Source: Epiperipatus broadwayi (Eukaryota; Onychophora; Udeonychophora; Euonychophora; Peripatidae). Taken from it: a stretch of 64,000 nt of DNA. A program made the translations under genes and the position numbers. Below are positions 1 to 12,620 of this stretch, piece by piece. The stretch covers positions 62,001 through 126,000 of the forward strand of contig JAQFVV010000499.1 of the NCBI GenBank assembly GCA_028023455.1, written 5' to 3'. A model generated the notes under the pieces. The model was given only the letters and a program-made list of their open reading frames with translations. It searched no databases and had not been told where the DNA came from. Position 1 is the first letter of the stretch. Every line of letters starts with the position of its first letter.

Positions 1-1479
1 GTCATATTCATTTTTATATAGAGGGAAGCTAGAGAAGCCTTTTCACTGCAATGATTATTTTAAAGCTCTCTTGTCTTTTTTTATTTAACTTGTATATAAT
101 AAATACAATCATTCACTTTCAAAAATATTAATAGTTTTGTTTTCTCACTTTATATATATATAAGTTCATATTATAGCACCATGAAAAAAAAAGAAATAAG
201 TCATCGATATATATGCTAGTATATAGAATTGTTTTATTGCTAAAATGAAAATATTTTATTCTTCAAGTAAAAACAAAAATCATACTTTGATCTGCAAGTG
301 ATTTATTATAGATTGCAGCAAAAAAAATAAAAAAAATAAACAAATTATTTTAAAGTTGTTTTTTTTTAAAAAAAAAAGTATGAAAATGTTTAAAGTTTGG
401 TGTTAATAGAAAGTTTTAATTAAAATATATTTTTGGGTTACAATAAATTTCGTTTTAATTTTAAAAGAGATTTCAAGAAATGTTTTTCTTAGTTTTTACA
501 CAATTGAGTAACCAGTTGAGAGAAAAAATTCTATAAAAATCTAATTAAACAAATTATAAATTTAAATGATTTAAGGTATATAGGTAAATTGTCATTATTT
601 TGAAACTCTAAGTTCAAAGTTGGTTTATGCATAAAGTCACTCAAATAAAAATCTATAATTATATCAGTAAAATGTAAGTATATATTTAGAAATAATATAT
701 TTAATTAATTTAAATATAACTTATTAGTGTATATTCCTTAAAAAATTTATATAATATAATAAATCTCAACTTATTAACTCTTTTCAACAAACTATGTAAT
801 TCTTAAACATTCAGTCCTATTAGCTAGTTTATATTATAATTGGTTACCTTTTCAACCAAAGTCGAAGTCAACAGTATTTAAGAATTATAATAAACTAAAG
901 AAATTTAAATTATTACTTATATTTTCTTGTTCTAAAAGAAATTTTGCATTGACAAATGACAAAAGTTCAAATACTGTACTGTAATAAAAGACGCACAATT
1001 TTTGTGTATTTCATAAAAGTCATGATAAAAAGAGAGATGTTTAAGAACCTGTTCAATTTGTTAGTAAACACCAATATTTCTTTAAAAAATGAAATAAGTA
1101 AAAAAATGCACTTAAATTCATTACCTATTTATTTTTGCTTGTATTACTAAGTGGCAAAACATTTATAGTAAAAACTGAACCTTTTTTGTATATAGTGTTA
1201 GCAAAAAATGATCTAATGTAAAAATGGCAATTTCATTAAAAACTTTCTGTTGACTTTTTGAAGATAAACATTTAGTGTTGAACTGCAAGTTTTTTAGTTT
1301 TATATTTCATATGATGTTAGGAATAAAAAATGAACAAACTGACATGACAATGTAGCAATATAATTTTTTTATATAAAGGAATTACAGTACATTCTTAGAA
1401 TATTTTTTACATTGAATTAGAATAATATAATTTTATTGACTTTAAAACAATCACCATTTTTTTCTTTTGATTGTTGTAG
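1..1479. other. A+T-rich intergenic DNA, no gene seen
   Basis: I see only A+T-rich sequence with homopolymer A and T runs and short TA runs. The one open frame of about 64 codons (956-1150) has low-complexity composition and no recognisable domain, so I treat it as chance. Confidence 0.6.
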
Positions 1480-1880
1480 TAATCTGATATTAGAAACTGT
1501 CAACATAGTCTATCTGTTTTATTTGTTATTGTAAGTAAAGTTTTAACATAGAATCACAAACTTTTTGCTTTTGAACTGCTGCAAATTGTTGGGGATTTCA
1601 GATAATTTATAGTTTAGTTTAACGTCTTTATAAAATGTATTATGAATATTGGTTTCATTTTTTAAAACTCAGCTAAAGGTGTAATAATCTGATAATAGAA
1701 ACTCCTGACTTATACTATTAATTTTATTTATTATTGAAATAAACTTTTAGCATAGAATCATGTTTTTTTTTTAAATTTTTGCTTATGAATGTTATTGTAT
1801 AGAATATTAAAATTTTCACATAAATTAAAAATTAATTTAATTTTTTTTTATAAAAATGCATTATGAATTTTAAACTAAGA
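1480..1880 (+). repeat. Diverged tandem duplication, period about 200 bp
   Basis: Two adjacent diverged copies run roughly 1480-1650 and 1682-1875. Shared landmarks in order are a TAATCTGATA-TAGAAACT block, a TTTATTTATTATTG-like block, a TAGCATAGAATCA block and an ATGCATTATGAAT-like block. Divergence and indels indicate an old duplication. I see no coding sequence in it. Confidence 0.55.
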
Positions 1881-2650
1881 CTTTGTAATTTTTTTCTTCA
1901 TCTTGGTTAAATTAATAATGATTTGAGAATCTGCTACTGTATTTTTTATGTTTTATGCTTTAATATGACTTTCAGTAATGTAATCTCTATGAAAATTGTC
2001 ATCATTGTATGTATATTTTTTAAAGTCATATTAACTTACCTAAAAATATTCAGAAATAGAAGAAATTGAATTTATGCAGTTTGACCTAAGGTAATCTACA
2101 TGTAATTGCTTAAATCAAAAATGCAGTATTTTACACTCCAATCTCTAATTGCATGATTTTCACCATCTGTGACTAAAAAATATAATAAAGGAAATAATAC
2201 AAAAATTAATAAAAATTAGCTTAATATTTTACACTTTAATTTTTTGTTCTCAGGCATATAGGATAACATATATACCTATACACATATGTGTTAAGCACAT
2301 TTTGAACAAATATATATTTATCTCATAATATACTTATAGGTAACTCTCAAATTACTATCTTGAAGAAACTATTATTAAAAATAATTGATCTTCTCTCCAG
2401 ATACAGTGCTCAATAATTTACATCATCATGTTTTTTGCATTCAATGTTGTCAAGTAGATAATTATCATAAACAATTTCAGCTATAGGAACATGGGTTAAA
2501 TCTATCAAGATATTATGGAAAATTCATTTAAATTGGCTGATATTTTCTATAAATTATCAAGCATTGCAGCTAGAGAACATCAATTATTTTTAGCAACAGT
2601 CTCTTTAAGATGGTAATCATGAGCATGGCACATCTTTCCATATATATATA
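1881..2650. other. A+T-rich intergenic DNA
   Basis: No open frame, RNA gene or recognisable repeat was found, apart from short TA runs near 2270-2330. Confidence 0.5.
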
Positions 2651-2794
2651 TAGTAACAGTAAGTGCTCTATTTAAACAATTGGTAATAAATTCAGTTAAC
2701 AATTAAATAATATATATATATATAGTAACAATAAGTGCTCTATTTAAACAATTGGTAATAAATTCAGTTAACAATTAAATAATAATAATAAAGA
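2651..2794 (+). repeat. 72-bp tandem duplication ending in (TA)n
   Basis: Two nearly identical 72-bp units occupy 2651-2722 and 2723-2794. Each begins TAGTAACA and runs through TAAGTGCTCTATTTAAACAA and CAGTTAACAATTAAATAATA. A (TA)n run precedes each unit, which suggests slippage or recombination at the TA run created the second copy. The related repeat copy at 11.1 kb has this unit only once. Confidence 0.8.
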
Positions 2795-4606
2795 TATTTG
2801 ACAATTAAATTTTTATCTGGGGATTTTTAAAGACAGCTAATGGAGTGACTGATATTTTAATTGATAAATAGATTTTAGTCATAAATTATGATCAAATTAA
2901 GTCTACATAAAAACAAGTTTTAAGCCAATAAACAACACATGACCACCACTTCTTATGCTTGTGTATAACTTGTTAAAACAGGCAAAACTCACTATACGTA
3001 TTACCACGCACTGCAAGCTAGAGTAATCAATGGATGCCAGAAGGCTTTTGCATAAAATCCTCATCTAGTGCCTATTCATCCAATGTCTCCAGACTAATTT
3101 CTGGCTTGTGACCTTCATCAGTGAGGAGCTTTTGATCTGAGAGCACTGCATCTAGATCTTAGGATCAAATGCAACCCTCCAGCAGCCACCTTTTATAACC
3201 ACTTAACTTCAAAACTATGAGTCTTAAACTGAAAACACCTTTGTTTTCAATCCAAGCCCATAAGTTTATATAGTCATATGAGTCTGAACTCAGTTCAGCA
3301 CCCATACATTTTGGCATCTTTGGTTCTTTAATAACCATAGCCACCACTATCCTATTAGGCAGGATTGGTTTTAAGCCAATAAACATCACATGACCACAAC
3401 TTCTTATGCTTGTGTATAACTGTTGTTAAAACAGGCAAAACTCACTGACAAAGGCCACAAGCCAGAAACTAGTCTGGGGATATTGGATGAGTAGGCACTA
3501 GATGAGGATTGTATGCACAAGCCTTCTGGTATCCATTGATTACTGTAGTTTGCTGTGTGTGGCAATATGTATAGTGAGTTTTGCTCATTTTAAAAACAAG
3601 TTTCCATGCAGATTCAATTATATTTTCTGATCATTACTCATCTCCACCTAGTAATTGCATTGACAAATAAATACACAGTTTGGTACAGATGAGAAATGAC
3701 AAACAAAATTATTAACAACAAACAACAACTTTAATGAAAGAATAGTATTATATGATAATAATGATAATAAAAAAATCTATTTACATGTTTCCAATTAAAA
3801 AACTTATATGATGATTATGCATGAAAGAGAAAAAAACTCTGTAACATAATATTTTTGAGGATAACTACAGCCTTTGTGACTCACATGTACATTTTGTATC
3901 AAAATAAAAGGAACATAAACATTAATCATTGACTATTAATGTTTTCTGGCAATAAAAGATTAGCTTCTTTTGGTTTCTTCTAAGGTAGTTTTCTTATGAG
4001 AATTTCCATTGCAATTTTTTTCAAAGCATTTAAAATAAGTAGATTCACACGCTAATTATAGAAATACATTTCCATGGAATAATAACTTTAGATGATTAGG
4101 TTTTTCTTTCTCCAGCAAATAAATGTCAAATATTCCTTTAGCATTCAATAATGGTGAATAGACGGGCAAAATCAAGATGAATTTTTAAGGCATATTGTTT
4201 GTCTATATTCAGCTACACTACCAGAAAGATCAAGGAAAGCATTCTGGAGGATGTTCTATTCCATAAAATGCATGATATAAAGTAAAAATCTACAAAATTT
4301 CATTGACTTTTTGATCATAAGAGATATCACAGTGAAGTGTGCTGCAATTTTTTTCATGGTTTTTTGAAGAGCAGATGAGTTTGAAAGCTACTGTTGGGTC
4401 CCATAACATTTTTGTTTTAAAAAGAAAAAAAAAGATTTATTTTTTAAAAAAAATAAAGTAATAACACATTTTATCTTTACACTCTTTTTATCATTTTTAA
4501 AATCAGTTCAAAATTTATTCTTTATATATGCCTTTGATATTTTTTTATACATAATAAAAAAAATTGCATTAAAGCAATGCTTGTAGACTTGGACATGAGA
4601 GTTATA
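2723..4606 (+). repeat. 1.2-kb interspersed repeat, copy A (interrupted)
   Basis: This stretch aligns in order with 11145-12345 once the insertion at 2921-3591 is removed. Landmarks shared by both copies include AGTGACTG, ATGATCAAATT, TATATGATAATAATGATAA, CATGTACATTTTGTATC, AAGGTAGTTTTCTTATGAGA, AATACATTTCCATGGAATAA and AAATGCATGATATAAA. The copies have many substitutions and small indels, so this is an old family. No long frame is conserved and I do not recognise the element class. About 1.2 kb is shared. Confidence 0.8.
2909..3603 (+). mobile_element. Inverted-dimer SINE-like insertion with 12-bp TSD
   Basis: The insertion proper is 2921-3591, flanked by AAAAACAAGTTT at 2909-2920 and 3592-3603. 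The second copy of the host repeat (around 11355) reads straight through this point, so it is a paralogous empty site. Internally a 73-bp segment starting TAAGCCAATAAACA is present twice as a direct repeat (2921-2993, 3372-3445). Each copy is followed by one arm of a roughly 145-bp inverted repeat (2980-3125 against 3441-3584, inverted). The arm carries GCCAGAAACTAGTCTGG and CACTAGATGAGGATT, motifs also found in old copies at 37.4, 58.7 and 59.2 kb. No coding capacity is seen. Non-LTR-driven retroposition followed by template switching would fit, but this is inference. Confidence 0.75.
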
Positions 4607-4940
4607 TATGCTCCTCCTTCATTTGGGAATAAAATAGAGTCAATTTAGCCGTAAATATCACTCGATTTTATTTTTACATAAAAAGACTTTCTTTAAATTT
4701 TACAGTAATGTCACTCTTAGCCATACTTCTTTAGAAGAAGTCTTACAAGCTGGTATGAACATAACAAATTATGTCATCTTTACAAATCCAATACATTGGC
4801 AAAACTGACTGTTAGCAGCCCCAACATTTCGCCCTCTATTTTTAAAAAACTGAATTAAAGTTTTTTTGTACTAAGTGTATCTAACTATAAATAAACTATA
4901 TCTAATTATAAAGGTTAATCAAAAAGAATTTTTAAAAAAA
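4607..4940. other. A+T-rich spacer
   Basis: No gene is seen. It contains repeated short words of the type TATATCTAA-TATAAA (around 4875-4915) that recur at 4985-5035 and 5640-5660, close to the Merlin-like remnant. Confidence 0.4.
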
Positions 4941-5028
4941 CTTACATTTTTATGCGTAGTTTTGACTTGTAAAGTATATCTAATGGTCACAACTATATAT
5001 ATAACTATAAATAAATAAACTATATTAA

Positions 5029-5584
5029 CTATAAATATGTAGCACATTCTTCCTGGAAAAAATGACACCATTCTATTACCACTCGTTTGCTAACCTCAAT
5101 CTCATGAGCAATAAAGTGAATTGGAAAATTATTCACCCAACAAAATGTTATATGAACCATGGTGTTCAAAGACAGATGACTTAAAAAAAATGAGCCACTT
5201 CTTATTGATGTACATTGGTGACACATTTTGCATTACCATCTAACACCATCTAAGCTGTCCGAATATTTTACCAAGTTAACACTGAATATTGCATCACAGA
5301 CATGACATACTATTCTTTAATAAATGCCTCCTGGTCAGCTACTTCATGGTCAATTCCAGAGTTTAAAATTGTTCCAGCAGGCAACGAGTATTCCATATTT
5401 CTTCCAGAAAAGCCACAACATCTACAATTTCATTTTGAGGAACTAAAGAAGTGATAGAAACTCTATCTGCCATTTTTGACACTGCAAAAATTACACGTGG
5501 CAAAAGTAGTTCATAATTTTGACAGCAGGGACTTCTTTGGTGACACTTGTTAAATTTTGCCACATGTAGCTCTAAATTACACAT
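5029..5584 (-). pseudogene. Merlin-like (ISXO2/IS1595-type) transposase remnant
   Basis: Minus-strand translation gives, in order across frames, an N-terminal helical segment with FLEE (about 5390-5470) and a zinc-ribbon-like part (C-x2-C near 5320, then DGVRW, then C-x2-C at 5226-5215). This runs into SIRSGSFF, then a hydrophobic strand, then a helix with EIEVSKRVVIEW and an E-x-C ending. This order matches the N-terminal half of ISXO2-like transposases, which in animals are carried by Merlin transposons (related to bacterial IS1016). Stops and at least one frameshift interrupt it, and the DDE catalytic core is not visible, so it is dead. A short inverted match (TGTAAAGTATATCTAA near 4969, its complement near 5647) could be remains of terminal repeats. 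Family assignment is from motif order only. Confidence 0.55.
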
Positions 5585-5699
5585 AAAAATGTAAGTTTTA
5601 TTAAATTTTATTTATTAACCTTCATGTAAAAAATACATTTATAGTTAGATATACTTTACAATTACATAGTAAGAAAAATGTTTTTCTTTAATTTAATTA

Positions 5700-6480
5700 A
5701 AATTATTTATTGGACCTGATCATCTGCATGCAATGTTGAGATGAACAAAGAAATCTCCCATTGACAGTGAAATGAATGCTAGAGAGCTATCTCAAGCACA
5801 AATATAATATCAAATAATGAATAATGCAGTTAAATAAGGTCTTCCTCTACTATGAGACTTAGAGGCGGACAAATATCAAAATATGTCTGACTAATTTTTG
5901 AGACTTAGAAACTGACAAATATATGACTACATCTAGCTCACTGTGGAGACTAAGAGGCTGATAAATATAAAAATAAAATATGGCCAGGAACAATGATGAG
6001 ATAAGAATTCTGAAGTATCAAACAACATGATAATCTTAAAATAATGAAACACTATCCATTCATTAACAAGACAGATAATAACATGCTCAACCATTAATAA
6101 ACTCATAAAATTAATTTTGATTTCTAACTATATAGTGTTTTCCTATACATATTTAATCAACAATCCAAAGAATGGAGTGATATCATTTAAATTATGAGCT
6201 CTAATATTTTTCTTTAACTATTCATTTATTGACATTTTTGGAAGTAGAGTATGAAATTTGCATTTAAATATTTAAAAATGGTTTAAATATAACATATTTA
6301 TAATATCAAGATAGTACTTCTATTGTTTTTGTTTAACAGCCCTTTAATATTAAATTGAACATCATTATTATACCTAGTTCATTTCCATATTTTTTTAATC
6401 AAGTACTGTTTCAACATTTGAGCAGTACGATTTATTTTTTTAAAACTAGTTTTTTTTTTTTCAATGCTCAGTAGTATCTA
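5700..6480. other. Intergenic, with a short tandem triad at 5850-5970
   Basis: The only structure I see is a motif of the form GAGACTTAGAGGCGGACAAA occurring three times in diverged form near 5853, 5900 and 5945, about 45 bp apart. The rest is A+T-rich with no frame or repeat that I recognise. Confidence 0.45.
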
Positions 6481-6519
6481 CTTTTGCAATGTGTACTATA
6501 TATAAATCATTTTTCCATT

Positions 6520-7400
6520 CTCTTCTATCAAGTACCCATTAATTAACAATTTTAGGGTCATCAACTTAGGGACCATTCTTATTCATAGAAGGATAAAACC
6601 TTATTTCTCTCTAAATATTTTTTGATCAATATGCAGGTCCTCACTTTGAATGACCTGTAATAGCTTTTATTTATCATATAGTAACTCTGATTCATTTTAA
6701 GAAAAAATGAATATTTCATTTTGTGCTTTCTAACTACTGTTTACTTTCATCCTCACATAATGAGCTATTGAGCTTAATTTCTTATTGGACCATTGCCTAA
6801 GTTCTAGATTTCTCTTGTCCAGTATGCTACACCTTAATGTAGGTGCTTTCCAAGTACTTTTATTATATCCCCTACCAAACAAATTACTTTTATATTTGAC
6901 TGTATTAAAGTGATCTTCCTGATCCTCCATTTTGTGTGTGAATTCAAATCATATTCAACTATAATGCAAGTATCATCCCCCAAAGCTTCTGTGTTAAAAT
7001 TATTTAGATTATCAACCTTACTGAACATTTTTAACTAATGCAGTTGACATTTATCACTATCTTCATCTGCTTCATCTAAATTTGATGATCTTAAAATTAT
7101 ATCACAACTAGCCTTATTATTTTCTCAAATTTTCTCTATCAGTTAGGTTCTACGATCTTTTATTTCTGTAAACAAATTTTTTATTTGTTCTCTCAGTTCT
7201 ACAATGTTTTTTCATTTGGTTTTTATATTTTGTAACATGCTTTTCATTTCTGTATTTTGTTTTTTAAATATGCTTTTCATGTTCTCTTTAATTTTCTTAT
7301 TTTGCATTTTAAAATCTTATCTTTGTTTTCAGACTTTCTAATTAATTGGGTATGTTGTTTTTCCATTTATTTATTTTATTTTTTTATTTCTATAAACATG
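6520..7400 (-). pseudogene. Decayed LINE ORF1-like protein (coiled coil + C-terminal domain)
   Basis: Reading the minus strand from 7400 to 6520, across frameshifts, I see first a Lys/Glu/Asn/Ile-rich segment with heptad-like spacing (about 7370-7080). Next is a mixed strand/helix segment (about 7030-6730) in two overlapping frames of 64-66 codons. Last is a segment with EDLHIDQKIFREK and KLLING (about 6670-6530). The order coiled coil, RRM-like region, then a C-terminal EDL-x-QR/LIING signature is characteristic of ORF1 proteins of L1-type LINEs in invertebrates. Many stops make it non-functional. No matching ORF2 is adjacent, and it is not the same type as ORF1 of the LINE at 25.4 kb. The assignment is tentative. 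Confidence 0.4.
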
Positions 7401-7815
7401 CATATGATCATTTTTAATCTCATTATCATGGGTATCAGTTTTACTTTTCTAAGTTTCCATTTTTGCTCCAGCTTGGGTAATCATATATATATATAAATTT
7501 ATAAAAACAAAATTATCTACTCATTTTCTTATACAAATTTAAAATAAAAATGTATATAAAAACTCTAATATTTCTTTTACTTATTTAATAATTAGAATTG
7601 TCACACCTCTTTCCATCATGAAACCGTTCTAGAATTGAAAGATACTTTAATTTTAATGCCTTGTTTTATTAATTAGCATATTACTATCATCTCTACCAAT
7701 CTATCTCTATAACTATTTTTATCTAAAACATTTATGAGTTTATTGAACAATTTTTATTTATAACAAATCAATGATTATATTTCTCATCCAAACAAGTATT
7801 TATATTTTATCTGCA
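7401..7815. other. A+T-rich spacer before the TAA array
   Basis: No gene or repeat was recognised. The 79-codon plus-strand frame at 7257-7496 lies opposite the coiled-coil remnant and is Phe/Ile-rich antisense noise. Confidence 0.5.
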
Positions 7816-7816
7816 T

Positions 7817-8171
<355 letters not shown>

Positions 8172-10510
8172 GATGAAACACACAAAAGAATCGCAAACAG
8201 TACTACAAATAAACAAGGCTGTTCAAATGTGATTGCCCTGAAGAAACTTTATAAATCAGTCTCTGAAGAACTTAAAGAATACCTGGCAATTAAAAAAAGA
8301 AAACTCTTTTTGACACAGACACACACATGGTCCAGACACTATATTTGCTGGGCACTGGGACAAAAGCCATCAACTCGCATACCAACAGCAATTAAAATAC
8401 AAGAAGATATAATTTCTGGTTACAACATGTTGCTACCCCTCTACACACATTTCAAATCCAAACTTCAAGAGAAGAAAAAATTCAGCCCTGCGCCATTTTT
8501 TCTCGGTGAGCAAGAAGAAAATATAGTATTTACTCCCAAAGACTTTATACAAAAATTAGCATCAACCCCAAACTCCAGTCACCCAGGAATGCATGGTATA
8601 CCTTGCTTTGTATTCAAGCATTTAGAAAATTTTACTGCTCAGTATCTGTGTAATCTAGCAAACTTTCTAACAAAAAAGATCCATCATATACATGGATTAT
8701 ACCCTATTTTACTAGTACCATTTATCAAAACACATGAAAAAATAACCACACTAAACAATCTAAGGCCCATATCAATGAGCCCTCTGGGTATCAAACTGCT
8801 GGAGTCAATCATTAAAGACAAAATAGAACCCTATATCATACCTATACTATCTAAAATGCAGTTTGCTAAGAAAGGCTCGTCTACAATGCAAGCAGCCTTT
8901 CTATTCAAAACAGTTATTGATTCTGTCAGAAATAAAGAATATAGTCCAGTTGTAATCCAACTGGATATAAAATCAGCATTTGATATGATTCCAATTGAAC
9001 TCCTTGTTGAAGCATTAGCAGACACAACAATACCAAGATCCTTAATATATTTAGTAACCAATCTTCTATTAAGTCGAGAAATACATATTACACTTAATGG
9101 TAAGAATTCCCCCTCTTTTGTACCTTACTGTTCAATTCCACAAGGTTCACCACTAAGTGCTCTTTTTTTACTTTCTATATCAATCCCTTACTGAATATGA
9201 TAGAAAAAGAATTATCAGGCATATACATACCTGGTCTAAAAGCAAACATCTCCTGTATTGCCTACATGGATGATGTCTCGATTTTTTTAACTTCTAAAAA
9301 ACAGATCCCAACTCTATTGAAAATTCTTAATTCATACACTAATAAATACAAGCTGGAGTTTAACATGGATAAATCTTCTGCATGGTCAATATATACGGGA
9401 CAATTTCACACACAACATTTTAAAGGAAAACCCAGCTCTTTTGTGGGATTCCCCTTCTATTTGAGCAATCTAGAAATGCGTCGACAAATACAAGACAAAA
9501 TTAAAAATAAAATAGAAAATATAATTGATTCACTATCAAAATCTTACCTTTCACTGTATTCAAAAGTATCCCTGTTTAATCTATTAATTATGACTCGAAT
9601 CACATACTATTCTCCAATAATACTATACACTAAATCTTTTACTAGTAAAATAAACTCGTTATGTAGAAAGTTGCTGTGGGGAAAAAAGATTGTTTCGGTT
9701 TCACTAAAACGTATTCAAGCTCCTCTAATACAAAATGGTTTAGGACTACATTCAATACATATTTTTAACATTCAAAAGACATTAAATCTCATTTCTGCAT
9801 GTACTTATTTATTTCCATACATGAAAGTGTTCTTCAAGATTACCCCAACAGATAAACCACCACCAAACAATGGATATTGGAAAACCTTGCTTACACTAAT
9901 TCTTAACATTCCAAACATTATTTTTTCACCACCGCAAGATAAATTTAAATATTGGGATGTATACCAGATAATTTGCTCTCCCCTAAATAATAAAAAACCA
10001 ATTTTAAACATTAATAATAGACAACTAACCCGAAAATTTAAATTCTGGTCATTAGAACCCAAATATTATGATTTTCTACTCAAATTAAATCTTGAAGCAT
10101 TGCCAACATTACACTTTTGTAGATATAGAAGGCATTACATAAATACAGAAGACATATGCTGGTTGTGTCATAGAGAAACTGAGACACAAGAACATTTTCT
10201 TTTTACCTGCCCAGTATTTGATAATATTCGTTCATCCATACCATCATTGTACAAACAAAGAAATTGTGACATTCAAATCCTTTTACAATCATTTATTAAG
10301 GGTAGCTACCCACATATTCGAGCAAGTACTTTTATATTGTTTTCACTATGGTGTACAAGATGCTCCTTCATGTACAACAATAATCCAAGAAGACATCCAA
10401 ACACATTCTGGAACAAAATGGAACAGCTCCGCTTAAGGGATGAAAAAATTGTATCCCAAAAGATGTACACAGCCACTTGGTCAATATTACAACAGCGCTC
10501 AAAATTATAG
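8172..10510 (+). pseudogene. LINE ORF2 fragment: reverse transcriptase and C-terminal CCHC
   Basis: This encodes the 3' two-thirds of a non-LTR retrotransposon ORF2 polyprotein, which makes DNA from LINE RNA at the target nick. Visible RT motifs, in order, are RPISMSPLGIKLLESII (about 8760), LDIKSAFD (8961), QGSPLSAL (about 9141) and the catalytic YMDD (9263-9274). After RT come a thumb-like region with LLWGKK (about 9673) and a C-x2-C-x8-H-x4-C cluster (10157-10210). The latter is typical of APE-type LINEs of the L1/Tx1 lineage. There is no start codon: the frame runs out of the TAA array. A one-nucleotide slip in a T run at 9163-9169 moves the reading frame between QGSPLSAL and the YMDD block. 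Downstream the frame is open to TAG at 10508. Clade placement is by motif resemblance, not by phylogeny. Confidence 0.85.
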
Positions 10511-10762
10511 AAAAAAAAAAAAGACTAATAAAAAACAGAACTAAGAGCTTTACAAGTGCACAAAACTAATTGGATGTATATATTTTAAAGAAAATAATGT
10601 AAACTCAAATTTGTAAACCACATGCATATCCTTTGTCTTTGTTAACCCCCCCCCCAATTACAATTTTCAACTTATTTATACTGACTTCAATTCATCTGCA
10701 TGTGGTAAAATAGTTATAAATGTAACCTTTTCTTGTTATATTCAATAAAGTCCTTTTGAAAG
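10511..10762 (+). promoter_or_regulatory. LINE 3' UTR with poly(A) signal and tail junction
   Basis: This is non-coding sequence after the ORF2 stop. It holds a C-run (about 10646-10655), AATAAA at 10744-10749 and the terminal TTTTGAAAG immediately before (TAA)n. The AATGTAACCTTTT block at about 10718 is shared with the 3' end of the LINE at 31.87 kb, which marks the conserved 3' recognition region of the family. Using it as an RT template signal is inference. Confidence 0.65.
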
Positions 10763-11066
<304 letters not shown>

Positions 11067-11144
11067 TATGTTTTAAAATTAAACAACGTTCAATCCCTGT
11101 TTGTTTTAATTAAGATAATACTGGAACCAGGTCCCCAAATGTAA

Positions 11145-12345
11145 TGGTAAGCATTCTATTTAAACAATTGGTAATGAATTCAGTAACAATTAAATAATAA
11201 AAAAGGATATTTGGCAATTTGGTTTATATCTAGCAGAATTTAAAGACAGATAACAGGTGACCATGTACATAGTGGAGTGACTGAAAACAATTTATTTTAA
11301 TTGACAAGTAGATTCTAGCCATGAGTAATGATCAAATTGAGTCTACATTAAAACAAGATTCTATGTAGATTGAGTCCTCTCAACCTAATAAATTATTACA
11401 TTAGTAAATAAATAACCATCTTGGTTCAGATGAAGATTGACAAACACAAAATTATTAACAATAAACAATAATTTTAATGAAAAAATATTATTATATGATA
11501 ATAATGATAATAAAAAATCTATTTACATATTTCCAATTAAGAAACCTATATGATGATCATGTGTGAGAAGAAAAAAATCTCTGTAACAATATCTTTGTAG
11601 ATAACTACAGAAAGTTCAGTTGATTTACACTGACATCTTTGTGAGTTCGCATGTACATTTTGTATCCATAAATGTGGGAACATAAGCATTGATCATTGAT
11701 TTTTGCTGTTTTATGGTAATATAAGATTTTAACTTCTATTGATTCCTTCTAAGGTAGTTTTCTTATGAGAGTTTCCATTGCAGTTTTCTTCTAAGCATTT
11801 AAAATAAATAGATTCACAGGTTAATTATAGAAATACATTTCCATGGAATAATAACTATAGAGCAAATAAATATCAAATATTCCTCTAGCATTCAATAATG
11901 ATGAATAGATTGGCAGATTCAAGATTAATTTTTGAAGCATATTGTTTGTCTACAGCTCTATATTTAGCTACATTACTGGAATGATCAGGGAAAGCATCTT
12001 GGAGGATTCTCTACTCCATAAAATGCATGATATAAACTAAAAATCTTTACAAAATATCATTGACTTCTTGACCATAAGAGATATCATGGCTAAATGTGCT
12101 ACAATTCTTTTCCTGGTTTTTTGATAAGCAGGTGAGTTTTGAAAGCATAGCAACATTTTTGTTTAAAAAGAAAAAAATATTCTTTATTTTTAAAAGAATA
12201 AAGTAATAACATATTTTATCTTTACACCCATTTTTAAAACCACTTTAAAATTTATTTTTTATACATGATTTTTGAGATTATGTTATACATAAAAAATATT
12301 TGCATTAAAGTAATGCTTTTAAACTCAGATGTGAGGGTTACAATA
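11145..12345 (+). repeat. 1.2-kb interspersed repeat, copy B (uninterrupted)
   Basis: This is the second copy of the family at 2723-4606, in the same orientation. It contains GCATTCTATTTAAACAATTGG at its start (single, not duplicated) and follows copy A block for block to the GCATTAAAGTAATGC-type end. It lacks the 2.9-kb insertion: around 11355 it reads AAAACAAGATTCTATGTAGA without interruption. I see no coding sequence. Confidence 0.8.
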
Positions 12346-12620
12346 TAAACACGTGTGTTAAAATGCACATTGCATTTACTAATATTTACAAATTTCAGTA
12401 TCAGTGACATAAAATGGAACAAATATAATTGATATAGAAAGAAGGGAAGAACTAGAGTTTAGTAGGAAAATAATGACATTTGAATTTGTGTAAATATATT
12501 TTGACCTGTATTTAAATGAATAAATAAAGAATAATAATAATTCATGAAAATTATTAAATTGTAATTTTTTCAATAGTATTACAAAATATTTTGAGGGTAT
12601 CATTTTGTTTATTTATATAT
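12346..12620. other. A+T-rich spacer
   Basis: No gene, repeat or RNA was recognised. A short TA run ends exactly where the perfect palindrome begins. Confidence 0.45.

Larger units (their letters stand above)
8172..10762 (+). mobile_element. 5'-truncated Tx1/L1-like LINE flanked by (TAA)n
   Basis: The segment holds the RT and C-terminal portion of LINE ORF2 followed by a 250-bp 3' UTR with a C9-10 run at about 10646 and AATAAA at 10744. It ends TTTTGAAAG and passes directly into (TAA)n. The 5' boundary also abuts (TAA)n, so the body lies between two arrays in the same orientation. The protein and the 3' end (AATGTAACCTT ... AATAAA ... TTTTRAAAG) match the longer LINE at 25.2-31.9 kb, so both belong to one family. 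The missing 5' part covers ORF1, endonuclease and the beginning of RT. Only one frame break is visible, so this copy is much younger than the 25-kb one. Confidence 0.85.

Noticed and set aside
3165-3389. 74-codon minus-strand frame
   Set aside because: It lies inside the spacer of the 2.9-kb insertion, has no domain, and its ends coincide with repeat structure.
7257-7496. 79-codon Phe/Ile-rich plus-strand frame resembling a membrane protein
   Set aside because: It is antisense to the coiled-coil remnant; the apparent hydrophobicity comes from reversed Lys/Asn codons.
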